Positions 1-6,320 of a stretch of DNA of 11,016 nt are shown here, piece after piece. Source of the stretch: an uncultured Collinsella sp. (GTDB lineage Bacteria; Actinomycetota; Coriobacteriia; Coriobacteriales; Coriobacteriaceae); the NCBI GenBank assembly GCA_900541125.1, contig UQIK01000038.1, positions 1 to 11,016 of the forward strand. Reading direction: 5' to 3'. Below the pieces are notes generated by a model, which was not told the DNA's origin, ran no database searches, and saw nothing but the letters and a program-made list of their open reading frames with translations. Every line of letters begins with the position of its first letter. Position 1 is the stretch's first letter. Position numbers and translations under genes: made by a program.

Positions 1-25
1 CCTTCCCCGCCACCTTGAATTGACT

Positions 26-57
26 AGGACCTCTGCAAAGGGGTCCTTTTCTTTTTT
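26..57 (+). terminator. Rho-independent terminator of an upstream unit
   Basis: An 8-bp stem (AGGACCTC at 26-33 with GGGGTCCT at 40-47, one G-T pair) encloses a 6-base loop and is followed by a T-rich run at 47-57 broken by a single C. It must end a transcript entering from the left. The 25 bases before it are too short to tell whether that unit is protein or RNA coding. Confidence 0.85.
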
Positions 58-236
58 GTGGGGTTCTGCGGAAAATGCATCCCATTATTTTGACCCAGAG
101 TGAGATGCGCTTTCCGGCGCTTACTTCCGACGTGCGTGCACATCTCGGCACGCCATCTCGGGCCCGCCCGCTCAGACATTCCTCCCACTTTTGCGCCACT
201 TTGTAGACCGTTCGGTCGTCTGTCCGCACGCGCGGG

Positions 237-242
237 TATACT
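237..242 (+). promoter_or_regulatory. Possible -10 box for the GH5-like gene
   Basis: TATACT lies in the context GCGGGTATACT about 65 bases before the chosen start. No good -35 box stands 16-18 bases upstream, so this rests on the -10 alone. A similar GCGGGTATCCT precedes the SPFH gene. Bases 58-236 hold no convincing gene; the short open frames there overlap on both strands and lack ribosome sites. Confidence 0.4.
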
Positions 243-271
243 CAAAACGATACTTTTCCTATGCAGTACGA

Positions 272-288
272 TGCAGGCTCGGCCTGCA
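272..288 (+). other. Leader hairpin before the GH5-like gene
   Basis: TGCAGGC (272-278) and GCCTGCA (282-288) form a perfect 7-bp stem around a 3-base loop. It ends 6 bases before the purine-rich ribosome site at 295-302. It lacks a T run, so it is not a terminator. It could affect ribosome access or mRNA stability, but this is inferred from position only. Confidence 0.4.
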
Positions 289-294
289 CGATCC

Positions 295-302
295 GAAGGG
301 GG
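295..302 (+). promoter_or_regulatory. Ribosome binding site deciding the GH5-like start
   Basis: GAAGGGGG ends 5 bases before ATG 308. This favours 308 over an in-frame upstream ATG at 191, whose extra residues would span the putative -10 box and leader hairpin and look unlike the family. Confidence 0.7.
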
Positions 303-307
303 CAGTG

Positions 308-1369
308 ATGGAGAGGATACTCGGCGTTAATCTCTCTGGCTGGTTTATTCCCGAGCCTTGGGTGACCCCGTCGCTATACGCGGCGACCGGTGCATCCAAT
401 GCGGCCGAGCTGCAGGAGGCCATGGGCACCGCCGCCTATAACGAGCGCATGCGCCGTCATTACGAGACGTTTGTGAGCGAGGATGATTTCCGTCGCATGG
501 CGCAGATCGGCCTCAATGCCGTGCGTCTGCCGGTACCCTGGTATGCCTTTGGCTCGCAGGAGTCCGATGCGTCCTACATCTCGGTTGTCGACTACATCGA
601 CCGTGCAATTGAGTGGGCTGCCAAGTACGACATCCGCGTGCTGCTTGACCTGGCGACTGTGCCCGGTGGCCAGGGCGATTCCAACGATTCGCCCGCCACG
701 CCGGAGGCTGTTGCCGAGTGGCATTCGTCCACTAACGGCCGCCATGTCGCACTCGACGTGCTCGAGCGCTTGGCCGAGCGTTACGGCGAGGCCGAGAGCC
801 TGCTGGGCATTGAGCTGCTGGATACGCCGCAGATGAGTGTCCGCAAGAGTCTCTTTGCCATGACGGATGGCATTCCGGCTCACTACCTGCGCAATTTCTA
901 TCGCGATGCCTACGAGCTCGTCCGTTCGTATATGCCCGAGGATAAGATCGTCGTCTTCTCATCGTCGGGGCATCCCGGCGAGTGGAAGCATTTTATGCGC
1001 GGCGCCAAGTACAAGAACGTCTACATGGACCTTCACCTGTACCATTACCGCGACGAGTATGCGCTCGATATCACGAGTCCCCGCGGGCTGACGACGGCGA
1101 TTTCCCGTAACAAGCGCGAGCTTAAAGAAGCGATTTCGACTGGGTTCCCCGTGCTGGTGGGCGAATGGTCGGGCGCGGCGATCTTTGCCAACTCGTCGGT
1201 TACGCCCGAAGGCCGCAATGCCTACGAGCGCGTGTTTATCGCCAACCAGCTGGCTTCGTTTGCGCCAGCTGCCGGTTGGTTCTTCCAAACGTGGAAGACC
1301 GAGAAGCGCATTGCAGCATGGGACGCCCGCGCGGCGCTCGGTACGCTCGAGCGCGGCATGATTGAATAG
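308..1369 (+). CDS. GH5-like (exo-1,3-beta-glucanase fold) protein with altered active site
   Basis: This 353-residue protein has no signal peptide, so it is probably cytoplasmic. It matches the yeast EXG1-type GH5_9 layout: GVNLSGWFIPEPWVTPSL at 6-23 (compare the family's GVNLGGW...EPYITPSLF), RLPVPW at 73-78, GIELLDTP at 167-174, DLHLYHY at 241-247, VGEWSGA at 284-290 and WFFQTWKTE at 324-332. Against the family, the nucleophile Glu (E286), the Arg (R73), the His/Tyr pair (H243, Y245) and the Trp (W329) are kept. The Asn-Glu of the acid/base motif is Asp172-Thr173, and the usual His of the DLHG motif is Ala116. Normal retaining hydrolysis therefore looks unlikely, and it may be a pseudoenzyme or have another activity. 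It ends 6 bases before rsmI and is probably co-transcribed with it. The fold is confident; the activity is unknown. Confidence 0.8.
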   Translation: MERILGVNLSGWFIPEPWVTPSLYAATGASNAAELQEAMGTAAYNERMRRHYETFVSEDDFRRMAQIGLNAVRLPVPWYAFGSQESDASYISVVDYIDRAIEWAAKYDIRVLLDLATVPGGQGDSNDSPATPEAVAEWHSSTNGRHVALDVLERLAERYGEAESLLGIELLDTPQMSVRKSLFAMTDGIPAHYLRNFYRDAYELVRSYMPEDKIVVFSSSGHPGEWKHFMRGAKYKNVYMDLHLYHYRDEYALDITSPRGLTTAISRNKRELKEAISTGFPVLVGEWSGAAIFANSSVTPEGRNAYERVFIANQLASFAPAAGWFFQTWKTEKRIAAWDARAALGTLERGMIE

Positions 1370-1375
1370 GTTGAT

Positions 1376-2254
1376 ATGACGCAAAACAGCGCCCATATGG
1401 GCAAACTCTATGTGGTCGGCACGCCCATCGGCAACTTGGGCGACCTGTCCCCGCGCGTTGGCGAGGCCTTTGCCGCTGCCGATGCCATTTGCTGCGAAGA
1501 CACGCGTGTGACGTCAAAGCTGCTGATGTACCTGGGCATTTCCAAGCCGCTTGTCCGTTGCGACGAGAATGTGATCGCCAGCCGCGCCGCCGGCCTGGTC
1601 GACCGTCTGCTGGCGGGGGAGACCCTCGCCTTTGCCTCGGATGCCGGCATGCCGAGCGTGTCCGATCCCGGCCAGGCGCTGGTCGAGGCGGCGCGTGATG
1701 CCGATGTGCCCGTCGAAGTTATTCCCGGGCCCTCTGCTTGCGTCACGGCGCTCGTTTCGTCCGGCATTCCCTGCGAGCATTTTTTCTTCGAGGGCTTTTT
1801 GGGCCGAAAGAACGGCGACCGCGTGCGCCGTTTGCAGCGCCTTGCCGTGGTGCCCGGCGCGCTCATCTTCTACGAGTCTCCACATCGCATCGTGGCGACG
1901 CTCGAGGCCGTGGCGGAGGTCTTTCCCCAGCGTGAGGTTGCCGTCTGCCGCGAACTCACCAAGCTGCACGAGGAGGTTTTGCGCGGGCCCGCTGCCCAGC
2001 TTGTCGAGGAGCTGCGTGCTCGCGGCGAGGTAAAGGGCGAGATTGCGCTGGTCATCGCGCCGCCGAGCGAGGATGAGGAGGCCGGTATCGTGCCGGTTGG
2101 CGCCGCGGCAGCGGATCCCGACGAGGCCCTGCGCGAGGATATCCGCGCCGCGCTCGAGGAGGGGGAGCCCGCCTCTGCGGTGGCCAAGCGCCTGTCTCAG
2201 AAGTATTCGCGCCGCAAGCGCGATGTCTATGCCATGGTGCTCGATATGCAATAG
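1376..2254 (+). CDS. rsmI: 16S rRNA (cytidine1402-2'-O)-methyltransferase RsmI
   Basis: RsmI methylates the 2'-hydroxyl of C1402 in the 16S rRNA decoding centre using S-adenosylmethionine. The 292-residue protein shows the tetrapyrrole-methylase fold signatures in order: VVGTPIGNLGDLS (13-25), CEDTRVTSKLL (40-50), ASDAGMPSVSDPG (87-99), EVIPGPSA (114-121), FYESPHR (165-171) and CRELTKLHEEV (191-201). Length is typical for the family. A C-terminal stretch (about 230-292) is the usual helical tail ending in a basic YSRRKRDVY segment. ATG 1376 is chosen; an internal ATG at 1397 (giving MGKLYVVG) would also fit, and neither has a strong ribosome site. Translation may depend on coupling with the GH5-like gene 6 bases upstream. 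Confidence 0.95.
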   Translation: MTQNSAHMGKLYVVGTPIGNLGDLSPRVGEAFAAADAICCEDTRVTSKLLMYLGISKPLVRCDENVIASRAAGLVDRLLAGETLAFASDAGMPSVSDPGQALVEAARDADVPVEVIPGPSACVTALVSSGIPCEHFFFEGFLGRKNGDRVRRLQRLAVVPGALIFYESPHRIVATLEAVAEVFPQREVAVCRELTKLHEEVLRGPAAQLVEELRARGEVKGEIALVIAPPSEDEEAGIVPVGAAAADPDEALREDIRAALEEGEPASAVAKRLSQKYSRRKRDVYAMVLDMQ

Positions 2255-2278
2255 ATGGAGGATATCCAGCCCTTGCGC

Positions 2279-2284
2279 TAGAAT
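2279..2284 (+). promoter_or_regulatory. Possible -10 box upstream of metG
   Basis: TAGAAT lies in the 69-base gap between rsmI and metG, about 40 bases before the metG start. The -35 region is poor (TGGAGG at 2256-2261). metG may have this weak promoter as well as read-through from rsmI. Confidence 0.35.
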
Positions 2285-2323
2285 CATCCTCTGTATGCAA
2301 CGTTTTTCTGGAGGACAAACCCC

Positions 2324-3925
2324 ATGGATCAAAGCAAGCCTTCGTTCTTTATCACGACGCCCATCTACTACGTCAACGCCGATCCGCACCTGGGCACGGC
2401 TTATTCCACCATCATCGCCGATGTTCAGGCTCGCTATCGCCGTTCCGCCGGCTATAACGTCAAGTTCCTGACCGGCATGGACGAGCACGGCGAGAAGGTC
2501 GCCGAGGCCGCAGCCAAGCACAACATGACGCCGCAGGAGTGGACCGACAGCCAGGCTCCGCACTTCAAGGAGCTTTGGAGCAAGCTCGAGATCTCCAACG
2601 ACGACTTCATCCGCACCACCGAGCCGCGCCAGCATCATGCCGTGCAGTACCTGTGGGAGCGCATGAAGGAGTCCGGCTACCTGTATAAGGGCAGCTACGA
2701 CGGCTGGTATTGCGTGCCTGACGAGACCTACTTCACTGATACGCAGGTTCAGAAGGGCGACGAGGAGTACGGCAGCGTCGGCCAGCATCTATGCCCCGAC
2801 TGCCACCGTCCGCTCGAGCGCGTGCAGGAGGAGTCCTACTTCTTTAAGCTTTCCGCCTTCCAGGACAAGCTGCTCAAGCTCTATGACGAGCACCCCGACT
2901 TTGTCGAGCCTGCGTTCCGCATGAACGAGGTTCGCAGCTTTGTCGAGGGCGGCCTTAACGACCTTTCCGTGAGCCGCACGAGCTTTGACTGGGGCATCCA
3001 GGTCCCGTTTGACGAGGGTCACGTGACCTACGTGTGGTTCGATGCGCTGCTCAACTATATGACGGCCGTCGGCTACGGTGTCGACACCGACGAGGCGCGT
3101 GCCGAGCTGGCCTATCGCTGGCCCGCGCAGTTCCACATCGTGGGCAAGGACATCATCCGCTTCCACTGCGTCATTTGGCCCGCCATGCTTATGGCCATCG
3201 GCGAGGCCCTGCCCGAGCACGTCTTTGCCCACGGCTTCCTGACCGTGCGCAATGCCGAGACCGGCAAGGCCGAGAAGATGTCCAAGAGCCGCGGCAACGC
3301 CATCGCTCCGCAGGACGTTATCGACATGCTAGGCGTCGAGGGCTATCGCTACTACTTCATGACCGACGTCGTCCCCGGTACCGACGGCGCCATCAGCTTC
3401 GATCGCATGGAGCAGGTCTACAACGCCGATCTGGCCAACAGCTGGGGCAACCTCATCTCGCGTTCGCTCAACATGAGCGGCAAGTACTTTGATGGTTGCG
3501 CGCCCGCCAAGCCCGCGTCGTTCGATGCGTTCGACAACCCGCTGGCAAAGATTGCCGACGGCCTGGTCGAGCGCTACATGGCTAAGATGGACGTGCTCGA
3601 TTACGGTGGAGCTAAGGACGAGGTCATGGAGCTCATCCACGCCGCCAACCACTACATCGAGGACTCCGAGCCTTGGGCACTTGCCAAGGACGAGGCCAAG
3701 GCTGACGAGCTGGCGTTTGTGATCTACAACCTGCTCGAGGCCATCCGCATTGCCGCTCACCTGCTGATGCCGCTCATGCCCCAGACTTCTGCCGAGGCTC
3801 TGCGCCGCCTGTCCTGCGAGGACGAGGCCGCGAGCGACGACCTCAAGGGCATTTGCGCTTGGGGCCTGCTTGCCGGCGGTCAGCCCGTCGAGAAGGGCGA
3901 TCCGCTGTTCCCGCGTCTGGCGTAG
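2324..3925 (+). CDS. metG: Methionine--tRNA ligase (MetRS)
   Basis: MetRS charges tRNA-Met with methionine. This class I synthetase of 533 residues has the HIGH-type motif HLGT (22-25) after TTPIYYVNADP, the KMSKS loop at 318-322, and VWFDALLNY (237-245) and GKDIIRFHC (274-282) of the catalytic domain. The connective-peptide region keeps one CPDC pair (157-160) as a likely zinc knuckle; the other position reads WYCVPDE (128-134), so at most one knuckle looks intact. The protein ends soon after the anticodon-binding helical domain and lacks the C-terminal EMAP/Trbp111-like tRNA-binding domain found in many longer bacterial MetRS. GGAGG at 2310-2314, 9 bases before ATG 2324, fixes the start. 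It is followed by a strong terminator. Confidence 0.97.
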   Translation: MDQSKPSFFITTPIYYVNADPHLGTAYSTIIADVQARYRRSAGYNVKFLTGMDEHGEKVAEAAAKHNMTPQEWTDSQAPHFKELWSKLEISNDDFIRTTEPRQHHAVQYLWERMKESGYLYKGSYDGWYCVPDETYFTDTQVQKGDEEYGSVGQHLCPDCHRPLERVQEESYFFKLSAFQDKLLKLYDEHPDFVEPAFRMNEVRSFVEGGLNDLSVSRTSFDWGIQVPFDEGHVTYVWFDALLNYMTAVGYGVDTDEARAELAYRWPAQFHIVGKDIIRFHCVIWPAMLMAIGEALPEHVFAHGFLTVRNAETGKAEKMSKSRGNAIAPQDVIDMLGVEGYRYYFMTDVVPGTDGAISFDRMEQVYNADLANSWGNLISRSLNMSGKYFDGCAPAKPASFDAFDNPLAKIADGLVERYMAKMDVLDYGGAKDEVMELIHAANHYIEDSEPWALAKDEAKADELAFVIYNLLEAIRIAAHLLMPLMPQTSAEALRRLSCEDEAASDDLKGICAWGLLAGGQPVEKGDPLFPRLA

Positions 3926-3967
3926 AGACCGCGCGAGCGCCATATCGGCAATTTGCTGTTTAGCTGT

Positions 3968-3999
3968 AAGGGCATGGCCGCCACGGTCCATGCCCTTTT
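3968..3999 (+). terminator. Rho-independent terminator after metG
   Basis: AAGGGCATGG (3968-3977) pairs perfectly with CCATGCCCTT (3988-3997) around a 10-base loop that can itself form CCG/CGG. The T run is TTTT at 3996-3999, then G and TTT. It separates the metG unit from rsmA-tatD. Confidence 0.9.
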
Positions 4000-4035
4000 G
4001 TTTCAAGACGCCGCCATCATGCTAAGGAGGCAGCC

Positions 4036-4896
4036 ATGACAACTTCGCCTTTGGCAAACCCCACGGCCACCAGGGAGCTGCTAGAGGAGTTTGGCCTTGC
4101 GACCAAGCATCGCCTGGGCCAGAACTTCCTGATCGACAACCATGTGATCGAACGTATCTGCGAGCTTGCCGAGCTTGCGGGCGATGAGCGCGTGCTCGAG
4201 GTTGGCCCGGGCGTTGGTACGCTCACGCTTGCGTTGCTGCAGGAGGCGGCGTGCGTCACGTCGATCGAGGCCGATCCCGAGCTTGAGCCGGTGCTTGACG
4301 CCCACGCCGCCGACTATGCCAACTTCCGCTTTATCATGGGCGATGCGCTCAAGGTGGGCCCGGAGCAGATTGAGCAGGTTGCGGGCGGTACGCCGACGGT
4401 GTTTGTCGCGAATCTGCCCTACAACGTGGCGGCGACGATCATCCTTCAGTTCTTCCAGACGATGCCGGCGCTCAAGCGTGCCGTCGTCATGGTGCAAAAG
4501 GAGGTTGCCGATCGCATTGCCGCAACGCCCGGTAACAAGACCTATGGCGGCTACACGGCAAAACTCGGCCTGTACGCGCAGGTGACGGGTCGCTTTGAGG
4601 TGCCGCCGCGTTGCTTTATGCCGGCGCCGCACGTGGACTCGGCCGTCGTGCGTATCGACCGTGTTGACGGCGTGGTGCCCGAGGGGTTCGATCGCGAATT
4701 TGTGGCCCGCGTGATTGATGCTGCATTTGCTCAGCGTCGCAAGACCATCCGCAATTCCATGAGCGCCAACGGCTTTGCCAAGGACGTGCTCGATGCTGCC
4801 TTTGAGGCTTGCGGTATTGCACCCACCACGCGCGCCGAGACGCTTGATGTTGCTGACTTTGTCCGTCTGGCCCAGGAGCTAATCCATGATGCCTAA
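4036..4896 (+). CDS. rsmA: 16S rRNA (A1518/A1519-N6)-dimethyltransferase RsmA/KsgA
   Basis: RsmA puts four methyl groups on two adjacent adenines near the 3' end of 16S rRNA, a late step in small-subunit maturation; loss of this activity classically gives kasugamycin resistance. The 286-residue protein has HRLGQNFL (25-32), the SAM-binding EVGPGVGTLT (55-64), the acidic IEAD (77-80), the catalytic NLPYN (126-130) and FMPAPHVDSAVV (194-205), followed by the small C-terminal helical domain with QRRKTIRNS. AAGGAGG at 4023-4029 supports ATG 4036. Its end overlaps the tatD start by 11 bases, indicating translational coupling. No clear promoter is visible in the short gap after the metG terminator. 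Confidence 0.97.
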   Translation: MTTSPLANPTATRELLEEFGLATKHRLGQNFLIDNHVIERICELAELAGDERVLEVGPGVGTLTLALLQEAACVTSIEADPELEPVLDAHAADYANFRFIMGDALKVGPEQIEQVAGGTPTVFVANLPYNVAATIILQFFQTMPALKRAVVMVQKEVADRIAATPGNKTYGGYTAKLGLYAQVTGRFEVPPRCFMPAPHVDSAVVRIDRVDGVVPEGFDREFVARVIDAAFAQRRKTIRNSMSANGFAKDVLDAAFEACGIAPTTRAETLDVADFVRLAQELIHDA

Positions 4897-5803
4897 TGCC
4901 GAACGTGTGACGTTTACCAAGAAAAAGAAGACGGTTGCTTGTCCCGTGCCCTTGGCACCGCTTGCCGACACGCATGCGCATCTGCTTTCGTTCTGGGGCA
5001 AGGATGTGCCTGAGACGCTCGTGCGTGCCAAGGCGGCGGGCGTCGACCTGTTGGTGACGATGTTCGACCCCATCGCTGATAAACGCAGCGTGACGGACTA
5101 TAGCGACTGGCTGACGCGCGAGATTCTGCCGATGCAGGATATCCCGCAGATCAAGTATCTTGCCGGCGTGCATCCGTATGGCGCGCCGGACTATGCCGAC
5201 GACGTTCACGCACAGGTCCTTGCCGCACTCGATGGTCCCTTATGCGCCGGTATTGGCGAAATCGGCCTGGACTACCACATGGACTATGACGACGATATCG
5301 CGCCGGCACCCCATAACGTGCAGATTGACTGCATGGCGCGCCAGCTCGAGCTTGCCGTGTGCCGTAACGTGCCGGTGGAGCTACATCTGCGTCACGAGGA
5401 CACGGACCAGGAGCGCACCTCGCACGTGGACGCCTACAACGTGCTTCGTGAGGTGGGCGTGCCCCAGGCCGGTTGTGTGCTGCACTGCTTTGGCGAGGAC
5501 CGCGCCACGATGGAGCGCTTTGTGGAGCTGGGCTGCTATATCGCCTATGGTGGTGCGGCCACCTTCAAGCGCAACGACGACGTGCGCGAGGCATTTGCGG
5601 CAACCCCACTCGATCGAATTTTGTTCGAGACGGATTGCCCGTATATGGCTCCGGAGCCCATCCGCGGTCTTGAATGCGAGCCCGCAATGATCTCCATTAC
5701 GGCAAACGCGCTGGTTAACGACCGTGTCGATCGCACTGGTGAGGACGCCGAAACAATCGCGCAAGCCGCTTGGGAGAATGCCTGCAAACTTTTTCAAAAA
5801 TAG
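4886..5803 (+). CDS. tatD: TatD-family metal-dependent hydrolase (deoxyribonuclease)
   Basis: TatD proteins are TIM-barrel, metal-dependent hydrolases with 3'-5' exonuclease activity on DNA in characterised members. This 305-residue protein carries the expected ligands: ADTHAH with H30 and H32, GEIGLDYH with E125, ELHLRH with H167, LHCFGE with H200 and ETDCPYM with D250. GVHPY (95-99) replaces the more common GxHPH. An N-terminal extension of about 25 residues with a KKKK run (12-15) precedes the barrel. AGGAG at 4874-4878 lies inside rsmA, 7 bases before ATG 4886; a second ATG follows directly at 4889. Pairing of tatD with rsmA and metG is common in Gram-positive genomes. The substrate in this organism is not shown by the sequence. 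Confidence 0.93.
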   Translation: MMPNAERVTFTKKKKTVACPVPLAPLADTHAHLLSFWGKDVPETLVRAKAAGVDLLVTMFDPIADKRSVTDYSDWLTREILPMQDIPQIKYLAGVHPYGAPDYADDVHAQVLAALDGPLCAGIGEIGLDYHMDYDDDIAPAPHNVQIDCMARQLELAVCRNVPVELHLRHEDTDQERTSHVDAYNVLREVGVPQAGCVLHCFGEDRATMERFVELGCYIAYGGAATFKRNDDVREAFAATPLDRILFETDCPYMAPEPIRGLECEPAMISITANALVNDRVDRTGEDAETIAQAAWENACKLFQK

Positions 5804-5806
5804 TTC

Positions 5807-5835
5807 TTGCGTTCGTGGTGGCGCTCCGTTATTCT
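5807..5835 (+). promoter_or_regulatory. Promoter for tRNA-Leu
   Basis: TTGCGT (5807-5812) and TATTCT (5830-5835) are spaced 17 bases apart. The expected start, near 5842, is only a few bases before the tRNA 5' end, as is common for tRNA genes. The -35 box begins 4 bases after the tatD stop codon. Confidence 0.55.
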
Positions 5836-5846
5836 AATTCCTGCAC

Positions 5847-5933
5847 GCGGGCGTGGCGGAATTGGCAGACGCGTACGGTTCAGGTCCGTATGGGGGCAAC
5901 CCCATGAAGGTTCAAGTCCTTTCGCCCGCACCA
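5847..5933 (+). tRNA. tRNA-Leu (anticodon CAG)
   Basis: The 87-base gene has a perfect 7-bp acceptor stem (GCGGGCG at 5847-5853 with CGCCCGC at 5923-5929), an anticodon stem TACGG/CCGTA with loop TTCAGGT (anticodon CAG at 5881-5883), the long class II variable arm (GGGGGCAACCCC region) and a T arm with GGTTCAAGTCC. CCA is encoded at 5931-5933. It reads the codon CUG, which is abundant in the genes here. Confidence 0.97.
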
Positions 5934-5944
5934 TTGATTGAAAG

Positions 5945-5969
5945 AGCTCCCAGCAATGGGAGCTTTTTT
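5945..5969 (+). terminator. Rho-independent terminator after tRNA-Leu
   Basis: AGCTCCCA (5945-5952) pairs with TGGGAGCT (5957-5964) around GCAA, followed by six T residues (5964-5969). It lies 12 bases after the tRNA 3' end. Confidence 0.95.
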
Positions 5970-5991
5970 GTTATGGGCCGTTTTGGCAGAT

Positions 5992-6019
5992 TTGACATAT
6001 CGATTTCGCGCGGTAGATG
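5992..6019 (+). promoter_or_regulatory. Possible promoter reading into the inverted-repeat element
   Basis: A perfect TTGACA (5992-5997) is followed after 16 bases by TAGATG (6014-6019), which is a weak -10 box. It would start transcription at the left edge of the inverted-repeat element. Chance occurrence in this locally AT-rich stretch is possible. Confidence 0.3.
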
Positions 6020-6020
6020 T

Positions 6021-6247
6021 CCCTGTGGTCAAAAAGTGGCAAATATGAGTACTGACATGAAAATAGAGACATTTCATGAAGCTATTTTTGCTCATTTTGC
6101 GCAACAGATGTACGCTAATTTGGCTCAACCTTGAGACAAAATGAAGTAATTTCGATAGACCTCGGGTTCAACGAGGCGATTTTGACCCAAATACGCTGTT
6201 ACTAAACTGGTAACAGTACTCATATTTGGCCTTTTTTGACCACGGGT
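6021..6247. repeat. MITE-like intergenic element with terminal inverted repeats
   Basis: The outer arms, 6021-6054 and 6214-6247, are 34 bases each and match as inverted repeats at 29 of 34 positions. Both contain GTGGTCAAAAA and an AAATATGAGTACTG core. The interior is AT-rich compared with the flanking genes and holds three small hairpins: CATGAAA/TTTCATG (6056-6078), CCTCG/CGAGG (6160-6176) and CTGTTAC/GTAACAG (6196-6216). There is no transposase and no clear ribosome site. Together with bases 5970-6020 and 6248-6300, which show nothing gene-like, this fills the whole gap between tRNA-Leu and the SPFH gene. A non-autonomous mobile element or a dispersed intergenic repeat fits best. No target-site duplication is obvious. 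Confidence 0.6.
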
Positions 6248-6282
6248 CCTCTTGTTGGTGTCACACAGCTGCTTCGTGCGGG

Positions 6283-6288
6283 TATCCT
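6283..6288 (+). promoter_or_regulatory. Possible -10 box for the SPFH-rlmH pair
   Basis: TATCCT occurs in GCGGGTATCCT, 32 bases before the SPFH ATG. The context resembles the putative -10 region before the GH5-like gene. No good -35 box is visible. Confidence 0.35.
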
Positions 6289-6310
6289 AATGCCAACGTG
6301 TGCCTATCAG

Positions 6311-6315
6311 AGGAG
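6311..6315 (+). promoter_or_regulatory. Ribosome binding site deciding the SPFH start
   Basis: AGGAG ends 5 bases before ATG 6321. It places the start at 6321 and not at the in-frame GTG at 6300, which would include this ribosome site in the coding region. Confidence 0.8.
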
Positions 6316-6320
6316 AGACC

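Noticed and set aside
1..25. Possible 3' end of a tRNA (CCCCGCCACC) before the first terminator
   Set aside because: The visible bases are too few to show a T arm, and CCA is not at the expected end; a protein stop codon is equally possible.
1514..2788. Long minus-strand open frame (424 codons) opposite rsmI and metG
   Set aside because: It spans the opposite strand of two certain genes, has Leu/Arg/His-rich shadow composition and no ribosome site. Such frames are common opposite GC-rich genes.
5853..6134. Plus-strand frame of 93 codons starting in tRNA-Leu
   Set aside because: It reads through the tRNA and its terminator, so it cannot be a normal gene. Only its last 29 codons, inside the repeat element, were kept as a micro-ORF observation.
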